Origin: Saccharina japonica
Taxonomy: Eukaryota; Sar; Phaeophyceae; Laminariales; Laminariaceae
Direction: 5' to 3'
Assembly: GCA_008828725.1 (NCBI GenBank)
Contig: MEHQ01002274.1
Location: 61,569-125,568 of the forward strand
DNA: 64,000 nucleotides
The translations under genes were made by a program, and so were the position numbers. Shown here in pieces: positions 10,617 through 22,318 of the stretch (position 1 is the stretch's first letter; each line of letters opens with the position of its first letter). The notes beneath the pieces were generated by a model. It did no database searches and was not told where the DNA came from. It was given only the letters and a program-made list of their open reading frames with translations.

Positions 10617-12200
10617 CCTTAAGGTCAGTTGAGAAGCGCTCCATCAGTCGTAACATATTGCTGCTCAGTAGGCAAAATAAGTGATAGAATGCATGCCCTA
10701 TCGTGTAAGGCGTGCGGTATTGGCTAATTCCTCAGTTGAGAAGCCGCATCAGTCAGACACTACGGTATAAGTATTTGCCTCAGAAGGCAAAAACAGCGCT
10801 ATTAAAATAAAAAACAATAACAAACAACAGCTGTGAGATCGAGGATTTCGTCGAAACCCATCTTTGCTAGCTGAGTGTAATACTTCGATCGCGCGTACTT
10901 ACGGATTTTATATGTCCTCATGCAGGATGTACATCCCGTATGAGGGGGACGCAACCAATAAGGCATGTCATATCGTATCAGGCACTCCATATTATTGAGG
11001 CATTACCCGTCGTGGGCGTGTGTGCGCGGCTCCTGAGCTAGATCAGGCAGCCCGCCGCAGAGGTAAGCACTTCAGCCGGTGTCAAACCAACTGGTTGTTG
11101 CTCGAGCTTCAGCTCTCAGAAACTCATATAGAAAGAAGAATGGCGCTCAGGCCAGTGTGTTCATTATTGCTCTTGTCCAAGAGGACAGGATGAAGAGGAG
11201 GAGGAGATAAGAAGAGGAGTGAAGAAGAGTGCGTGTGCATGGTCGATCGATCACGTAGCTCTCAAGTCTCAAGACCCCTCGCATGCGGTGAAAAACTAAA
11301 ACTCGAACAAAGAACCTCGGCTGGACCCTAAACGGTATTTCGGGGTTCTCCCGCATATATCCGAGATAACTTACCCAACAGGGTTCCACCGCATACTACT
11401 GTGAACCGGAATTGGACATACCGCTGCTTGTACTGCCGTAGCACTCTGTACTGCTGTCGTGGCCTACTCGCTACAGGCGGCTATGTTACCGATCAGCGAC
11501 TCGGTATAGACTACTGGCTACTGCTGGGTAGCATGGTAGCTATCCTTAATATATATTGGGTATAGGTTTGTTGGCTGAGAAGCCTCATCAGTCAGGAATA
11601 TTAGCATTTGCCTCAGAAGGCAAGCACGTGCTATCACGGGGGACCATAGTAAATGCTAGTAAATAGGACCTACGGTACAGACAAAAATAAATATTTACCA
11701 TTTTGACTAACAATATTTGGTCCTATTTACTGTGGTTTTCCGTAATAAAAGGCATGCCCTATATGGTATAAGGAACGCCTTATTGTCTAGTTTTGTTAGG
11801 TGAAAAGATCCATCGGTCATAGCATATTAGTATTTGCCGCACAAGGCAAAACAGTGCTATAAGGCATGCCCCGTCGTATGCAGAACGCAACATATGTTAA
11901 TAATCTGGAAATTAAGTTTTACAGTCGGAGACCTTAGGGGAAAATATAATAATCCGACCTCTTTGTACGGAAAATAGTGCGGAACACACCCAGTCTTACA
12001 CAAATAACAATTCCAGCCCGTGGTCAAAACTACGATATTCTTAACCTCTGTCGCGTACTGTAAGGCGTGCCTTCTTCGCTAGTTTCCCAGTTGAGAACTC
12101 CCATCAGTCAGAAATACTACATTATTAATAGTTAGTATTTGCCCCGGGAGGCAAAAAAGTGCTGTAAGGCATGCCCTATCGTATGAGGCACGCCATATCC
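10617..12200. repeat. Cluster of about five copies of a 110-130 bp repeat
   Basis: Each copy has CAGTTGAGAAG, CATCAGTCAGA, TAGTATTTGCCTCAGAAGGC and GGCATGCCCTATCGTATGA in the same order, at about 10620, 10730, 11565, 11797 and 12085. The GGCATGCCCTATCGTA/GAGGCACGCC part is partly self-complementary. The family is confined to this 1.6 kb within the window. A CAGCTGTGAGATCGAGG module lies at 10828. Confidence 0.7.
11636..11757. mobile_element. M4 MITE, GGGACCATAGTAAA type
   Basis: Ends are inverted repeats (GGGGGACCATAGTAAAT ... TTTACTGTGGTTTTCCG), with TAGGACCTA and TTTGGTCCTATTTAC as inner pairs. Related copies lie at 15406-15514, 16715-16823, 22412-22520 and 37268-37385. Confidence 0.7.
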
Positions 12201-12505
12201 TATCAATAACACGCGCCAAGCAGAAGAAGCAGGTGGGAAGCGTATGGTTATCGATAACCACCCGTCAGAAAGAGCGAGAGCAATAATACTGTACGTGGTA
12301 GATACATGAGTGGTTAGAGAACGTCATGGAGCCAGGTCGAGAAGTCGTGTATTAGCCGAGGGTGTTGTCCTTTTTCACGTGGATACACTGACTGGGGCAC
12401 GAGCGCTCGCGATCCATACTGGAATGCACTTCCCACCCTCTCTTGGTTGCTTGAGATTATTAATGGATTTTAATTGATTAATTGATACCGGTACTCCTAG
12501 CTATT
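12201..12505. other. Non-coding stretch
   Basis: Nothing recognised apart from simple AT-rich sequence. Confidence 0.3.
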
Positions 12506-12825
12506 ACGGTGTAGTTTTGTATTGCTTTACAGTAGCAGCAGAGTAGGCACGGGATTGGGTAAATTCTGTAAACCACGTAGACTCCCTATGCACCAAATTA
12601 AGTATAGTTCATAAGCGGAACCACTCTCAGTTCGTAAGCTGAACTACTCCTATTAATAGTATCTGAATAACCGTACAAAATAGTAAAAATACTCCAGAGG
12701 TTCAACTAAGGAGGTAAGTTCAGGACACGAACTTCTTAACTAAGACTGAATTACCTAAGATAGTTCAGAAACCGAACTTCTGCCCGTAGAAGCTGAACTA
12801 CACCGTGGTTCTGTTTTGTTAGCCG
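12506..12825. mobile_element. AGTTCAG word element, copy 1
   Basis: Terminal inverted repeats ACGGTGTAGTTTTG ... CTGAACTACACCGT bracket an interior rich in AGTTCAG/CTGAACT variants (GTTCATAAGCGGAACC, AGTTCGTAAGCTGAACT, AGTTCAGAAACCGAACTTC). The word is part of the right terminal repeat. A smaller relative with ACGGTATTAT ends is at 47538-47653. Confidence 0.6.
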
Positions 12826-13087
12826 CAGGGATACAGAGTCAGTACAGCAGAACGCGACAGCACGTTTTGATAATGTGGGAGTTAATAATTTCAGGCCGAG
12901 TTTTTGTCATGGAATTTTTTTTTTGATAGCTGAGCCGTTTTTTTCAACCAAGTTTTAGATTTTTACAGCTAACTAAGTGGTAAGCCTTTATGCTCAGGGA
13001 GGTTTTTGCCATTCGAAAATCCTACCGAGCCTATGCTCAACGTGGACATCACAATGAGCCACAACCCTTGTGAGTCAAAATATACGA

Positions 13088-13985
13088 TATTCTCAACTTC
13101 TGTCGCGCCGTGCTATATATACTCAGACAGGCATTTCACTGCTTTTTGGGACGGTGGGTCTATTGATGATGTATATCGTGCCCCTCGTCTGTCAAAGTTA
13201 ACTAATCCACACTATTAATAGCTAAATTAATGAATGTCACCCATCCCTATGACCCTATAAAATACGGTATATATTGGCCGGCTCCAGTCAGCCTATCTTG
13301 GATTATCTTGATTGCATGCCTGAAACTTGTCGACTAAGACAAAGACGTTCAAACTACTGTACCGACAGACTACTATTTTCTGCCCACCACCACTGCTCTT
13401 CCACGCATATTGTTACATCCTAAACAAATTGGTGTTTTTCGCAAAGAAACGATCGCTCCGACGGAAAGCCTCTTGTATATTAGTTGATGTATTATGTATA
13501 AACAGAAACAGAGCACGCGCTTGTTGTGTTGTGTTGTGTTAGTACACGGCGGTGGCACAGCTTTCTGCTTTTTCACACAGGTTGTTTGTATCGTTTTGCG
13601 TTCAGACCGTCGCCGGCTTCAACATGCGCCCCACCGCCTCCCAACATTGTCCATCCCCATCAGCCCGGGTTTCAGTCCATTGAGCACCATCAGCCCCCCC
13701 CTCGCCCTCACACCCTCTCCCAGCAAACAATATCTCCTCCATCCCGCGCTCCTCATCATCTAAATAGCATATCCCCGCCCGCCCCCCATACATTCTCCAT
13801 TGATTGGATACAGCGGTGCCACCTCTCTTCTTCTTTGACCAGACATCTCCACCTATCATAGGTCCTCTACCACTAAGAACGGTGTCGGAGAAAGGTTGAC
13901 AGACTACACCACCTTGGCGTTCACGGCTGCAGCATGACACCCCTCCGGTGAGCTTTCACGCGTCCCGAAAAGTACACCCACCCAC
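13088..13985 (+). repeat. P segment, copy 1
   Basis: This roughly 0.9-1.0 kb segment recurs inverted at 15605-16624 and direct at 21292-22318. It contains CTTCTGTCGCGCCGTGCTAT, a TATA-like CCTATAAAATACGG, a C-rich stretch of CCATC/CACCATC words and ends at ACGCGTCCCGAAAAGTACAC. This copy lacks about 130 bases present in the other two (after the CTTGTCGAC site). Weak relics may lie near 37.4 kb and 46.4 kb. No convincing protein is encoded. Confidence 0.8.
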
Positions 13986-13988
13986 CCA

Positions 13989-13989
13989 N
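13989..13989. other. Single ambiguous base at a structural junction
   Basis: The n falls exactly where copy 1 of P stops and the M1 end of the left palindrome arm begins, suggesting an assembly join. Confidence 0.8.
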
Positions 13990-16900
13990 TTCTGAGGGTG
14001 GTCACTCGATTATATTGATTATAGTATAGGGACCTCTATACCTCAGACCTCAAAATACTGTTTTGGAGGGAAACTAAAGTGCTATATATATTATATAGTG
14101 TATATATGTATTATATACATATTACGCCGAGTGGAGAATACCATGGCCTCAAGTATTCAAAAATGAACCATTATTTGCAACACAAGAATTGAAAAATCCG
14201 ACGGTTTTTGGGTTAAGGAGGGCCCGATTGCTCCGAAAACGTTTCATCCAAAACAACGGTACAGTAGTACCTCTATCGTATACATACAGTGGCACGCGTC
14301 ACCCCTGTGCGAACTCAACGGTCTTCTTAACGGAAAAGTCGAAGAAAAACGCCTCGGCTGTGAGATCGACAACAGATTCCTCGAAACTCTCGTCTTCGCA
14401 AGCTGCACGTACGTGTAATTGATACTTCGATCGCGCGTGTATAACTACGTACGATTCGGGATAGTGTGGTGTTGTAGTGAAAATAATGTACGATGTACCC
14501 CTCTGGCCCTAAACATAAGGATCATTTCGGTTCAATGTTAATGTAACAACGGCTCTTATATTTTGGGCTAGAGGGGTAGTGTGTTACTTTGGGGTCAATA
14601 ATAGTTTCTCCGCGCCGAACAGTCCGAGCATAAGCCAGAGTAGAGGTTTGTTCAACGTCTGCTTCTTCTCGAGTTTCCGGATAATGTATTGTGTGTGTGC
14701 ACGAGAGGACGAAGTTACGAAGTGCCACGCATGCACACCAACGAGCGGACGACTCTTGAGTGTCGCGTTGGGAATGACGGCCGAAGTGCCGCGACGGCTG
14801 GTTGTGTCTTTACCAGCAGCTGAGTATTCCTTGCATACGAAGCATGCGCGTACGTAGTAGGTGTACGCGAAAGGGAGTTCGCTTCTACACGGACGGGGGT
14901 TATCATACGTAGCACCTTTAGGCCATTCATTGTTTTTTCTGTCACTGAGACTGACGGGGCTTCCTCCCAAACTGAGTAGCTAGTCTCAATAAGGCGCATG
15001 CCTTGTCGGGCGTATGTTCCTATGTTTTTCCTTACAGACGGGCCTAAGTCAGGGGTTGAGGAACGACACAGCTTGAGGTGTCCGAGTTATACAGCAGTGC
15101 ACAAGAGAGTCGCACGGAACGGGGCCAGCACGGTTCCCACCCGTACTACTAGTGGACGAAAATGCTGCTCGTAGGCGGTTGGTAACACTCAACCATGTTA
15201 TCAATAGTTAGGTGGCTATATCAACACACCTAAAGAAAGGGGTTAGAAGCCCACCCAGTTCTTGGGCGAGAGACATATATATAGAGAGCTCCTCGAGGGG
15301 GGGAGGCGCCGCAGAAAACAAATAAATGCGGGTGTACTGGTGTAGTACTACAGTACGGCGGTGGCATGCGTTTCGTGTGTCTGGTGCAAAAGGACTACTC
15401 TATTTGGGGGGACCATATTAAGTAGGACCTATGGCAGACACAAAAACCTATACACTTCCCCATTTTTACTATCAATAATTGGTCCTGTTCACTAGTGTTT
15501 ACTATGGTGTCCCGTAATAGAAGCTAGTACATACAGCATCAACCGACGTCACGTTATTTGATTACGACTGCCTGTGTGTATATAGGTGTAGGCTATTCCG
15601 TCAGTGGTGGGCTGGGGGCGGGTGCGGTGGCGGTATGGGTGGGCTGGGTGTACTTTTCGGGACGCGTGAAAGCTCACCGGAGGGGTGTCATGCTGCAGCC
15701 GTGAACGCCAAGGTGGTGTAGTCTGTCAACCTTTCTCCGACACCGTTTTTAGTGGTAGAGGACCCTGGGTGGAGATGTCTCGTCAAAGAAGAAGAGAGGT
15801 GGCACCGCTGTATCCGATCAATGGATAATGTATGGGGGGCGGGCGGAGATATGTTATTTAGATGGTGAGGAGTGCGGGATGGAGGAGATACTGGTTGGTG
15901 GGAGAGGGTGTGAGGGCGAGGGGGGGGGGCTGATGGTGCTCAATGGACCGAAACCCGCGGGCTGATAGGGATGGACAATGTTTGGAGGCGGTGGGGCTCA
16001 TGTTGAAGCCGGCGACGGTCTGAACGCAAATCGATACAACCTGTGTGAGAAAGCTGTGTGTCGCCGTGTAATAACACAACACCAACGCGTGCTCTGTTTC
16101 TGTTTATACATAATGCATTAATATACAAAAGGCTTTCCGTCGGAGCGGTCGTTTCTTTGCACAAATAGGTGCAATGTGTTTACGATGTAACAATATGCGT
16201 GGAAGAGCAGTGGTGGTGGGCAGAAAATAGTACCCTGTCGGCAGTTTGAACGTCTTCGTCTTCTTAGACTTTGCGAATAGGTTTCCTTTGTTTCCGCGGT
16301 TTTCTGCTTTTTTCGTGAATGTTATGAGTGATCAATGTTCAAGCTCATGCTGCACATTGTCGGATGGCAAAGATCATAATAATCAAGAGTCGACAAGTTT
16401 CAGGCAATTCAATCAAGATAATCCAAGATAGGCTGACTGGAGCCGGCCAATATATACCGTATTTTATAGGGGTAGGGAAGGGTGACATTAATTGATCCAC
16501 ACTATCATATGAATAGTGTGGATTAATTGATTTTGGCAGAAGAGGGCCACGATATACAACAATAATAGAGCTGCCGTCCCAAAAAGCAGTGCAATGCATG
16601 TCTGAGTATACATAGCACGGCGCTACCTGACGGAATAGCCTACACCTATATACACACAGGCAGTCGTAATAAATAACGTGGACGCGGTTGATGCTGTATG
16701 TACTGCTTCTATTACGGGACACCATAGTAAACACTAGTGAACAGGACCAATTATTGATAGTAAAAATGGGGAAGTGTATAGGTTTTTGTGTCTGCCATAG
16801 GTCCTACTTAATATGGTCCCCCCAAATAGAGTAGTCCTTTTGCACCAGACACACGAAACGCATGCCACCGCCGTACTGTAGTACTACACCAGTACACCCG

Positions 16901-18254
16901 CATTTATTTGTTTTCTGCGGCGCCTCCCCCCCTCGAGGAGCTCTCTATATATATGTCTCTCGCCCAAGAACTGGGTGGGCTTCTAACCCCTTTCTTTAGG
17001 TGTGTTGATATAGCCACCTAACTATTGATAACATGGTTGAGTGTTACCAACCGCCTACGAGCAGCATTTTCGTCCACTAGTAGTACGGGTGGGAACCGTG
17101 CTGGCCCCGTTCCGTGCGACTCTCTTGTGCACTGCTGTATAACTCGGACACCTCAAGCTGTGTCGCTCCTCAACCCCTGACTTAGGCCCGTCTGTAAGGA
17201 AAAACATAGGAACATACGCCCGACAAGGCATGCGCCTTATTGAGACTAGCTACTCAGTTTGGGAGGAAGCCCCGTCAGTCTCAGTGACAGAAAAAACAAT
17301 GAATGGCCTAAAGGTGCTACGTATGATAACCCCCGTCCGTGTAGAAGCGAACTCCCTTTCGCGTACACCTACTACGTACGCGCATGCTTCGTATGCAAGG
17401 AATACTCAGCTGCTGGTAAAGACACAACCAGCCGTCGCGGCACTTCGGCCGTCATTCCCAACGCGACACTCAAGAGTCGTCCGCTCGTTGGTGTGCATGC
17501 GTGGCACTTCGTAACTTCGTCCTCTCGTGCACACACACAATACATTATCCGGAAACTCGAGAAGAAGCAGACGTTGAACAAACCTCTACTCTGGCTTATG
17601 CTCGGACTGTTCGGCGCGGAGAAACTATTATTGACCCCAAAGTAACACACTACCCCTCTAGCCCAAAATATAAGAGCCGTTGTTACATTAACATTGAACC
17701 GAAATGATCCTTATGTTTAGGGCCAGAGGGGTACATCGTACATTATTTTCACTACAACACCACACTATCCCGAATCGTACGTAGTTATACACGCGCGATC
17801 GAAGTATCAATTACACGTACGTGCAGCTTGCGAAGACGAGAGTTTCGAGGAATCTGTTGTCGATCTCACAGCCGAGGCGTTTTTCTTCGACTTTTCCGTT
17901 AAGAAGACCGTTGAGTTCGCACAGGGGTGACGCGTGCCACTGTATGTATACGATAGAGGTACTACTGTACCGTTGTTTTGGATGAAACGTTTTCGGAGCA
18001 ATCGGGCCCCTCCTTAACCCAAAAAAATCGTCGGATTTTCATTCTTGTGTTGCAAATATTGTTCATTTTTGATACTTAGGCCATGGCATTCTTCATCGGG
18101 TATATAGTATATATAGTATATATAGTATATAGCACTTTGATTTCCCTCCAAAAGTCAGTTTTTGGGTGAGGTATAGAGCTCTTCAAGTGATAAGCCACCA
18201 CCCTCAGAAGGCACAAAAGCATGGTGAACCTCTACCGTAGCATGCATGCATGCG
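13990..18254. repeat. Giant palindrome: about 1.45-kb arms around a 1.0-kb spacer
   Basis: Positions x and 32229-x are complementary from about 14190 to 15604 against 16625 to 18040. The outer ends of both arms are M1 sequences (13990-14300 + and 17929-18254 -), which remain alignable but more diverged. Each arm carries an M4 MITE and several overlapping open frames of 68-128 aa; none matches a family I know. Arm divergence is very low by eye. It could be a long-inverted-repeat (foldback) transposon with M1-type ends, or an assembly inversion of a single arm. Confidence 0.85.
15605..16624 (-). repeat. P segment, copy 2, palindrome spacer
   Basis: Reverse-complement copy of P (compare 21292-22318) lying exactly between the palindrome arms and abutting CTGACGGAATAGCC at 16626. 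In the downstream copy the opposite end of P abuts the same arm sequence, so the spacer orientation is flipped relative to that arm. Confidence 0.9.
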
Positions 18255-18425
18255 GTCGGGTGTCCGATAGGCTTTTTTTCAGAGCTCGATTTAGTTCCCG
18301 AAGGGAAGGTAAAGCTTGGCAATACCGAATACGGTGGTTTCGGAAAAATCTGGTCGAGAGTTCTTCCGAAAATATAATGTTCGACTTTTAACACCCTTAT
18401 TATTATTATTATTATTATTATTATT
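18255..18425. other. Unique flank ending in an ATT microsatellite before the gap
   Basis: Alignable with 23990-24175 but with many single-base differences. It runs into (ATT)n where the gap starts. Confidence 0.6.
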
Positions 18426-19060
18426 NNNNNNNNNNNNNNNNNNNNNNNNNNNNNNNNNNNNNNNNNNNNNNNNNNNNNNNNNNNNNNNNNNNNNNNNNNN
18501 NNNNNNNNNNNNNNNNNNNNNNNNNNNNNNNNNNNNNNNNNNNNNNNNNNNNNNNNNNNNNNNNNNNNNNNNNNNNNNNNNNNNNNNNNNNNNNNNNNNN
18601 NNNNNNNNNNNNNNNNNNNNNNNNNNNNNNNNNNNNNNNNNNNNNNNNNNNNNNNNNNNNNNNNNNNNNNNNNNNNNNNNNNNNNNNNNNNNNNNNNNNN
18701 NNNNNNNNNNNNNNNNNNNNNNNNNNNNNNNNNNNNNNNNNNNNNNNNNNNNNNNNNNNNNNNNNNNNNNNNNNNNNNNNNNNNNNNNNNNNNNNNNNNN
18801 NNNNNNNNNNNNNNNNNNNNNNNNNNNNNNNNNNNNNNNNNNNNNNNNNNNNNNNNNNNNNNNNNNNNNNNNNNNNNNNNNNNNNNNNNNNNNNNNNNNN
18901 NNNNNNNNNNNNNNNNNNNNNNNNNNNNNNNNNNNNNNNNNNNNNNNNNNNNNNNNNNNNNNNNNNNNNNNNNNNNNNNNNNNNNNNNNNNNNNNNNNNN
19001 NNNNNNNNNNNNNNNNNNNNNNNNNNNNNNNNNNNNNNNNNNNNNNNNNNNNNNNNNNNN
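18426..19060. other. Assembly gap, 635 N
   Basis: Run of N. It breaks inside an ATT microsatellite. The downstream copy (near 24172) has no corresponding insert. Confidence 1.
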
Positions 19061-19562
19061 TTCTAGTGCTTAGAATCCTCCTATGGACTTATAAAGCTTC
19101 TGTGCTACGGCCTATCTGATGTACCCAAGGAAACTTCTGTATACGAGAACAATCTTAGCGCCACTAGGCTCTTCACCTGTATGATATTCTATCAACCATC
19201 TATAGCCGTAAGGACACCACATCACAGTATACCCTAGTAGGGTGCGACATCCCGCAATATTATTATTATTATTGTTCCATTTGCCATCTGACAAAAAGTG
19301 CAGCTCTCTTATTCCAATAATCATACCATCCATACAAGTACGTACCAGGTACCAATCATCCCTCAATACTTGACCAAACTTACACCAGTAATGGAGTCGT
19401 CCCTTGTGGATGTCTTTATCGACTCCTCGCCGACGTTTCCCCGATAATATCTGAAAGGGTCACATGTACTTGTTGGGTCGTTGTCCAGAAAACGAGAGCT
19501 GAAACTACGACGAGTTGGGGTTTCGGAGCCCGATCCTTCCGAAGCAGTTGCAGTCAAAAAGT

Positions 19563-19805
19563 GAGCAATCCCACGGTAGGGGTACCACGTTTAGGCTCAA
19601 CAGGTTCTGACCGGTTGAGCTCCTCACGTACGTAACCACCGGATATTATTATTCCACTGGTATAGTTGTTTTATGACTATCGCATTGGAAGGTTTGGTGG
19701 GGTTGCGCGAACGAATGTTTCCGAAGTCATGTTTCGGGTGAGATATTAAGCTCCTGATGTAAGGAGCTCAGAAAATTCTGCTGCGCCCCTACCGTGGGAT
19801 GACTT
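19563..19805 (+). mobile_element. M2 MITE
   Basis: Begins GAGCAATCCCACGGTAGGGG and ends CCCCTACCGTGGGATGACT, with the M2 interior GTTGCGCGAACGAATGTTTC and CATGTTTCGGGTGAGATATT. Its second half is identical to the copy at 24487-24745; the first half differs in several bases. Confidence 0.85.
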
Positions 19806-21291
19806 ATCAAGTACTATTAAATATCTATATCGTACATACACGCGTCCATAATCTAGGTCAAGATCTAAATATTCTACTGTACGTATTATTGTTCCTCATC
19901 TTCATTCGCGAGTGCAGGATCTGCATATTACAGATCCAACCCCAGGACGTACGTGCTACATACAGTAGTAGTCCATATTAAACATGGGATGGCTCATACA
20001 AAATCGAGAATGTTTCGGCTGTCTTAAAAAATCCAGATCATTTTGTGGGAATTGATGATCTGTGTATGAGGTGTGCATGGTTTGACATTCACCGTTGCGT
20101 TATATATACTCGTCCCTCATTCCGCTTTAAAGTCAGACCCGAAGCTCATTTTCACCTCCAACCTAGGCTTGTCTCAACAACTGGTGGTATACGCCCCACC
20201 GTTGGTTACTGCTGAGGACAGGTTAACGTTTGGTCACCTTTTCTACACTGCAGTACCTTAAAGCTGGGGTGTAGCAAGCCTTTGCCGAAAACGCAGTGCA
20301 CAGCCAACCCGAAGACAAAACTCAACAAGCTGTCATGGAAATGAAAACACTACTGTAAGCTGCTACGTACGTCCTCTCTCTTTTAAGGCACGTACCAGCG
20401 GGAGATTCAAACACAGCGCGTCGAAATGTCGCAGAATTTACTATCATAATTTGATATCCCGAGAAAACATCTTGATATTGTGGAGTTACCCGGAAACCCG
20501 GGGATGGGGGGTGGATAAGATTCCCCGTGGCCATAAGTGAAGAGTGTTCTGCTAGGTGGAAAATCCGTGGATAGCACGTGAATATTGTGGGACCGAGTGT
20601 TGCTGGAATCTACTATTTCGGCATGGTCGCTCCATCTGTTGGGCTAGACTCGGAGGGGTTTACTCGCTCATTTGCATATGACATAGATAGTCCTTGGGGT
20701 ATACCGTGCCCATTGGAAATGCCACATGACAGATGCCATGTTCTTCCATGGGGTACCTACCCCAGATGTTGATATTGTGGAGTTACCCGGAAACCCGGGG
20801 ATGGGGGGTGGTGGGGTACCTACCCCCAGATGTTCATATGTCGCACAGAGAAACTGCTGTATCCTGTAATACATATCACGGAATGTCCCACACAATAATA
20901 GCCGATTATGGGGTAGTTGGGTATATTGATGACACGTTTCATGTCAAACCCCCCAGAGCATAGTTTGTACCCGGTATCGCGGTGTGTCCTATTGCAACAC
21001 TCTATGGTGTGCCGCATGGGATACCATAATACCCCATGGATCAAATGGCTGCATGTTGTGCGGTATGCCACATAGATAGACGCATGCTGCGTACGGCCAA
21101 AGGTGCACCACGTTTTTTCTTCTGAGAGTGGTGGCTTATTAGTTATTAGGGCCATTCTTATCGAGCAGCTTTTTTTCCCATAATTTCAACATTTTTTTCC
21201 AAAAAAAAAAGGAAATCTTGGAAATCTTGGAAATTATGGAAATATTGGAAATTCTTCAGAGGGCAAAATGTTTGGAAGGCTTCACGTTCCA
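19806..21291. repeat. Duplicated block X, copy 1
   Basis: From about 19706 to 21170 the sequence equals 24646-26110 at a constant offset of 4940 bases. It has no recognised gene. A 40-bp stretch around GAGTTACCCGGAAACCCGGG occurs twice (about 20471 and 20769). CCATGG-type words are frequent at 20680-21060. An M1 left end starts at 21079 and a GGAAAT-word element at 21149, which stops abruptly where P begins at 21292. Confidence 0.9.
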
Positions 21292-22318
21292 ATACTTAAC
21301 TTCTGTAGCGCCGTGCTATGTATACTCAGACATGCATTGCACTGCTTTTTGGGACGGCAGCTCTATTATTGTTGTATATCGTGGCCCTCTTCTGCCAAAA
21401 TCAATTAATCCACACTATTCATATGATAGTGTGGATCAATTAATGTCACCCTTCCCTACCCCTATAAAATACGGTATATATTGGCCGGCTCCAGTCAGCC
21501 TATCTTGGATTATCTTGATTGAATTGCCTGAAACTTGTCGACTCTTGATTATTATGATCTTTGCCATCCGACAATGTGCAGCATGAGCTTGAACATTGAT
21601 CACTCATAACATTCACGAAAAAAGCAGAAAACCGCGGAAACAAAGGAAACCTATTCGCAAAGTCTAAGAAGACGAAGACGTTCAAACTGCCGACAGGGTA
21701 CTATTTTCTGCCCACCACCACTGCTCTTCCACGCATATTGTTACATCGTAAACACATTGCACCTATTTGTGCAAAGAAACGACCGCTCCGACGGAAAGCC
21801 TTTTGTATATTAATGCATTATGTATAAACAGAAACAGAGCACGCGTTGGTGTTGTGTTATTACACGGCGACACACAGCTTTCTCACACAGGTTGTATCGA
21901 TTTGCGTTCAGACCGTCGCCGGCTTCAACATGAGCCCCACCGCCTCCAAACATTGTCCATCCCTATCAGCCCGCGGGTTTCGGTCCATTGAGCACCATCA
22001 GCCCCCCCCCCTCGCCCTCACACCCTCTCCCACCAACCAGTATCTCCTCCATCCCGCACTCCTCACCATCTAAATAACATATCTCCGCCCGCCCCCCATA
22101 CATTATCCATTGATCGGATACAGCGGTGCCACCTCTCTTCTTCTTTGACGAGACATCTCCACCCAGGGTCCTCTACCACTAAAAACGGTGTCGGAGAAAG
22201 GTTGACAGACTACACCACCTTGGCGTTCACGGCTGCAGCATGACACCCCTCCGGTGAGCTTTCACGCGTCCCGAAAAGTACACCCAGCCCACCCACCGTC
22301 CCCCCACCCGCCACCCAC
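21292..22318 (+). repeat. P segment, copy 3
   Basis: Full-length P in plus orientation, reverse complement of 15605-16624 apart from a few changes. It is fused on its left to the middle of a GGAAAT-word element and on its right to the arm sequence beginning ACGGAATAGCC. Confidence 0.9.

Noticed and set aside
10617-12200. CRISPR-like array
   Set aside because: Repeats are long, diverged and irregularly spaced, and the context is eukaryotic.
14584-14970. 128-codon frame in the palindrome arm, present three times
   Set aside because: Its three copies are just the three copies of the arm; overlapping frames on the same stretch are equally long and no domain is recognised, so it is not called as a gene.
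18316-19119. 267-codon open frame
   Set aside because: It exists only because it runs through 635 N.
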